Below are positions 62,575-64,000 of a stretch of 64,000 nucleotides of DNA, piece by piece. Source of the DNA: Actinoplanes aureus (GTDB lineage: Bacteria; Actinomycetota; Actinomycetes; Mycobacteriales; Micromonosporaceae); the NCBI RefSeq assembly GCF_015704865.1, contig NZ_JADQTO010000006.1:218591-282590 (forward strand), in the 5' to 3' direction. Numbering within the stretch: the first letter of the stretch is position 1; every line of letters begins with the position of its first letter. The notes under the pieces were generated by a model. That model saw only the letters and a list, made by a program, of their open reading frames with translations. It did no database searches and was not told the DNA's origin. Made by a program: the position numbers and the translations under genes.

Positions 62575-62793
62575 GACTGTCCCGCGCTCCTTGCCGGATC
62601 GCGACATCCGCCGGGAGCGTGGCTCGGTGCGGACCGGGTCGGTGGGCTGGTGGCCGGCCGGTTCGAGGCCCGGCGTGGGTGCAGGTGTCGCCATTGGAGG
62701 ACTTGTAGCAGGTGACGGTTCGATGACCATGAGCGATACCGCCGTTCTTGCAACCAGTCGGAAACGTTGATCCGGATCTCTTGACGAGCGTGT

Positions 62794-62807
62794 TGAGAAC
62801 GGTAACA
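62794..62807. promoter_or_regulatory. Upstream LacI-type operator candidate
   Basis: TGAGAACGGTAACA matches the site at 62892-62905 in 13 of 14 bases, and sits between the divergent lacI and sugar-binding-protein genes. Confidence 0.5.
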
Positions 62808-62891
62808 CTCACGAAACGCAAGCTGTGACCACGGTCGCAGCGCTACGCAAGACGTTGCGGTCATGGCTGGTCGGCCATCCGCTGAAAATTT

Positions 62892-62905
62892 TGTGAACGG
62901 TAACA
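62892..62905. promoter_or_regulatory. Promoter-proximal LacI-type operator candidate
   Basis: TGTGAACGGTAACA lies 16 bases upstream of the sugar-binding-protein start, five bases before the GGGAGG ribosome site, where repressor binding would block transcription. Confidence 0.55.
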
Positions 62906-62921
62906 GTTTCGGGAGGTAATG

Positions 62922-63911
62922 GTGCGCAGGAACATCTCCGCGGCCGTGCTGAGTGGTGTCCTCGCTGTCTCGGCGCTCGCCGGGTGCGGTGGTGGCGGCG
63001 ACGACGCGGGCTCCGGCAACAGCGGTGGCGACGACAAGATCACCCTCGGCTTCTCCCAGGTGGGTGCCGAGAGCGGCTGGCGTACGGCGAACACCAAGTC
63101 GATCCAGGAGTCGGCGGCGTCCGCGGGCATCGATCTGAAGTTCTCCGACGCGCAGGGCAAGCAGGAGAACCAGATCTCGGCGATCCGCAACTTCATCACG
63201 CAGAAGGTCGACGTCATCGCCTTCTCGCCGGTGGTCACCTCCGGGTGGGACGCCGTGCTGAAAGAGGCCAAGGACGCCGGCATCCCGGTGATCCTGACCG
63301 ACCGCGCGGTGGACTCGCAGGACACCTCGCTGTACGAGACCTTCATCGGCTCGGACTTCGTCGAGGAGGGCAAGAAGGCCGGCGACTGGCTGGTCAAGGA
63401 GTACGAGGGCAAGACCGACAAGGTCAACGTCGTGGAGCTGCAGGGCACCACTGGCTCGGCCCCGGCGATCGACCGGCAGAAGGGCTTCGCGGAGGCCATC
63501 AAGGCCAACCCGAACATCACGATCGTGAAGTCGCAGACCGGTGACTTCAAGCGGGCCGACGGCAAGACTGTGATGGAGACCTTCCTGCAGTCCACCCCGG
63601 ACATCGACGTGCTCTACGCGCACAATGACGACATGGGCCTGGGCGCCATCGAGGCGATCGAGGCGGCCGGCAAGAAGCCCGGTACCGACATCAAGATCAT
63701 CACGGTGGACGCGGTCAAGGACGGCATGACGGCGCTCGCCGACGGCAAGATCAACTTCATCGTCGAGTGCAGCCCGCTCCTCGGCCCGCAGCTGATGGAC
63801 CTCGCCAAGAAGGCCGCCGCCGGCGAGACCCTCGAGAAGCGGGTCCTCACCGAGGAGACCACCTTCACCCAGGAGCAGGCCAAGACCGAGCTCCCGAACC
63901 GCAAGTACTGA
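62922..63911 (+). CDS. ytfQ: Sugar ABC transporter substrate-binding lipoprotein, YtfQ-like
   Basis: A 329-residue lipoprotein; the lipobox is in AVSALAGCGGG. The mature part is a periplasmic-binding-protein type I fold very close to YtfQ (galactofuranose binding): GFSQVGAESGWRTANTKSIQ, KQENQISAIRNFITQKVDVI, VILTDRAVDSQDTSLYETFI and DVLYAHNDDMGLGAIEAIEA. GTG at 62922 is five bases after GGGAGG; ATG at 62919 is only two bases after, so GTG is preferred. Permease and ATPase genes presumably follow beyond the window. LacI control is likely from the two upstream sites. Confidence 0.88.
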   Translation: MRRNISAAVLSGVLAVSALAGCGGGGDDAGSGNSGGDDKITLGFSQVGAESGWRTANTKSIQESAASAGIDLKFSDAQGKQENQISAIRNFITQKVDVIAFSPVVTSGWDAVLKEAKDAGIPVILTDRAVDSQDTSLYETFIGSDFVEEGKKAGDWLVKEYEGKTDKVNVVELQGTTGSAPAIDRQKGFAEAIKANPNITIVKSQTGDFKRADGKTVMETFLQSTPDIDVLYAHNDDMGLGAIEAIEAAGKKPGTDIKIITVDAVKDGMTALADGKINFIVECSPLLGPQLMDLAKKAAAGETLEKRVLTEETTFTQEQAKTELPNRKY

Positions 63912-63926
63912 TCGGTCTGCCCCGCG

Positions 63927-63959
63927 GGTTGTCCCGGCCGGCCCGGCCCGGGCAACCCC
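63927..63959 (+). terminator. Hairpin after the sugar-binding-protein gene
   Basis: GGGTTGTCCCGG (63927-63938) pairs with CCGGGCAACCC (63949-63959) with one bulged T. It starts 16 bases after the stop. In ABC operons such a hairpin often limits read-through so the binding protein is made in excess. Confidence 0.6.
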
Positions 63960-64000
63960 CCGCCCCGCCGAAACGGGCCCGACATTGGGGCGCCGGCAAC

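Larger units (their letters stand above)
62575..62921. other. 347-bp divergent regulatory gap between lacI and the sugar transporter
   Basis: No gene is supported here. Two near-identical operator-like elements lie at 62794-62807 (TGAGAACGGTAACA) and 62892-62905 (TGTGAACGGTAACA), 98 bp apart. The first is also flanked by GTGTT/AACAC arms. The gap presumably holds promoters for both divergent genes. Confidence 0.6.

Overview
The window is high-GC DNA with a strong codon-position GC bias. It carries mycothiol-type enzymes, DUF6879, DUF4360, DUF4394 and DUF6766 proteins, secreted enzymes with cellulose-binding modules, and a FliA-like promoter in front of a chemoreceptor gene. This points to a motile, saprophytic actinobacterium, most likely Micromonosporaceae and Actinoplanes-like. 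That assignment is an inference from gene content. No rRNA, tRNA, CRISPR array, integrase or insertion sequence was seen.

Layout. 1-1175: 3' end of a DUF4011/SF1 helicase-nuclease-DUF3320 protein. 1179-7405: DUF6879 and SDR genes, then a fatty-acid module (acyl-CoA dehydrogenase, htdX, fabG4, divergent fadA2) with two similar operator-like sites. 7539-8915: secreted GH10 xylanase with CBM2. 9088-11483: PTS-dependent dihydroxyacetone kinase (HPr, dhaM, divergent dhaKL). 11673-20541: chemoreceptor, acetoacetate decarboxylase-like protein, YibE/F, DUF4360, recD2, acetyl-xylan esterase-like, YggT, aldo/keto reductase. 20542-21797: repeat-rich stretch with no convincing gene. 21798-25695: two aldehyde dehydrogenases around an IclR regulator, with matching palindromes in both promoters. 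25709-35262: leucine-dehydrogenase-like/Lrp pair, HAD phosphatase, putA/LysR, DeoR, NUDIX. 35296-39011: three secreted proteins. 39089-44308: hydrolase/phosphoribosyltransferase pair, then an ABC transporter-TetR-lipoprotein-microprotein-DUF6766 operon. 44313-49193: MCP-PilZ protein, ArsR/SRPBCC pair, oxidoreductases and TetR.

49341-57291 holds the most interesting locus. A HIRAN protein with a degenerate second HIRAN-like module and a Trp-rich tail is followed, after a 66-nt stem-loop, by a 1986-aa DUF4011-SF1 helicase-Vsr-like nuclease-DUF3320 protein. The partial gene at the window start is a paralogue of this large protein with altered nuclease residues. Relatives are linked to phage defence, so a DNA-surveillance or defence role is a reasonable hypothesis.

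57350-63911: phytase-like esterase, then a sugar module (araD behind two LacI-type palindromes, a LacI regulator, and a YtfQ-like binding protein opening a transporter operon that runs out of the window), with a DinB-like protein, an orphan gene and an alpha/beta hydrolase between them.
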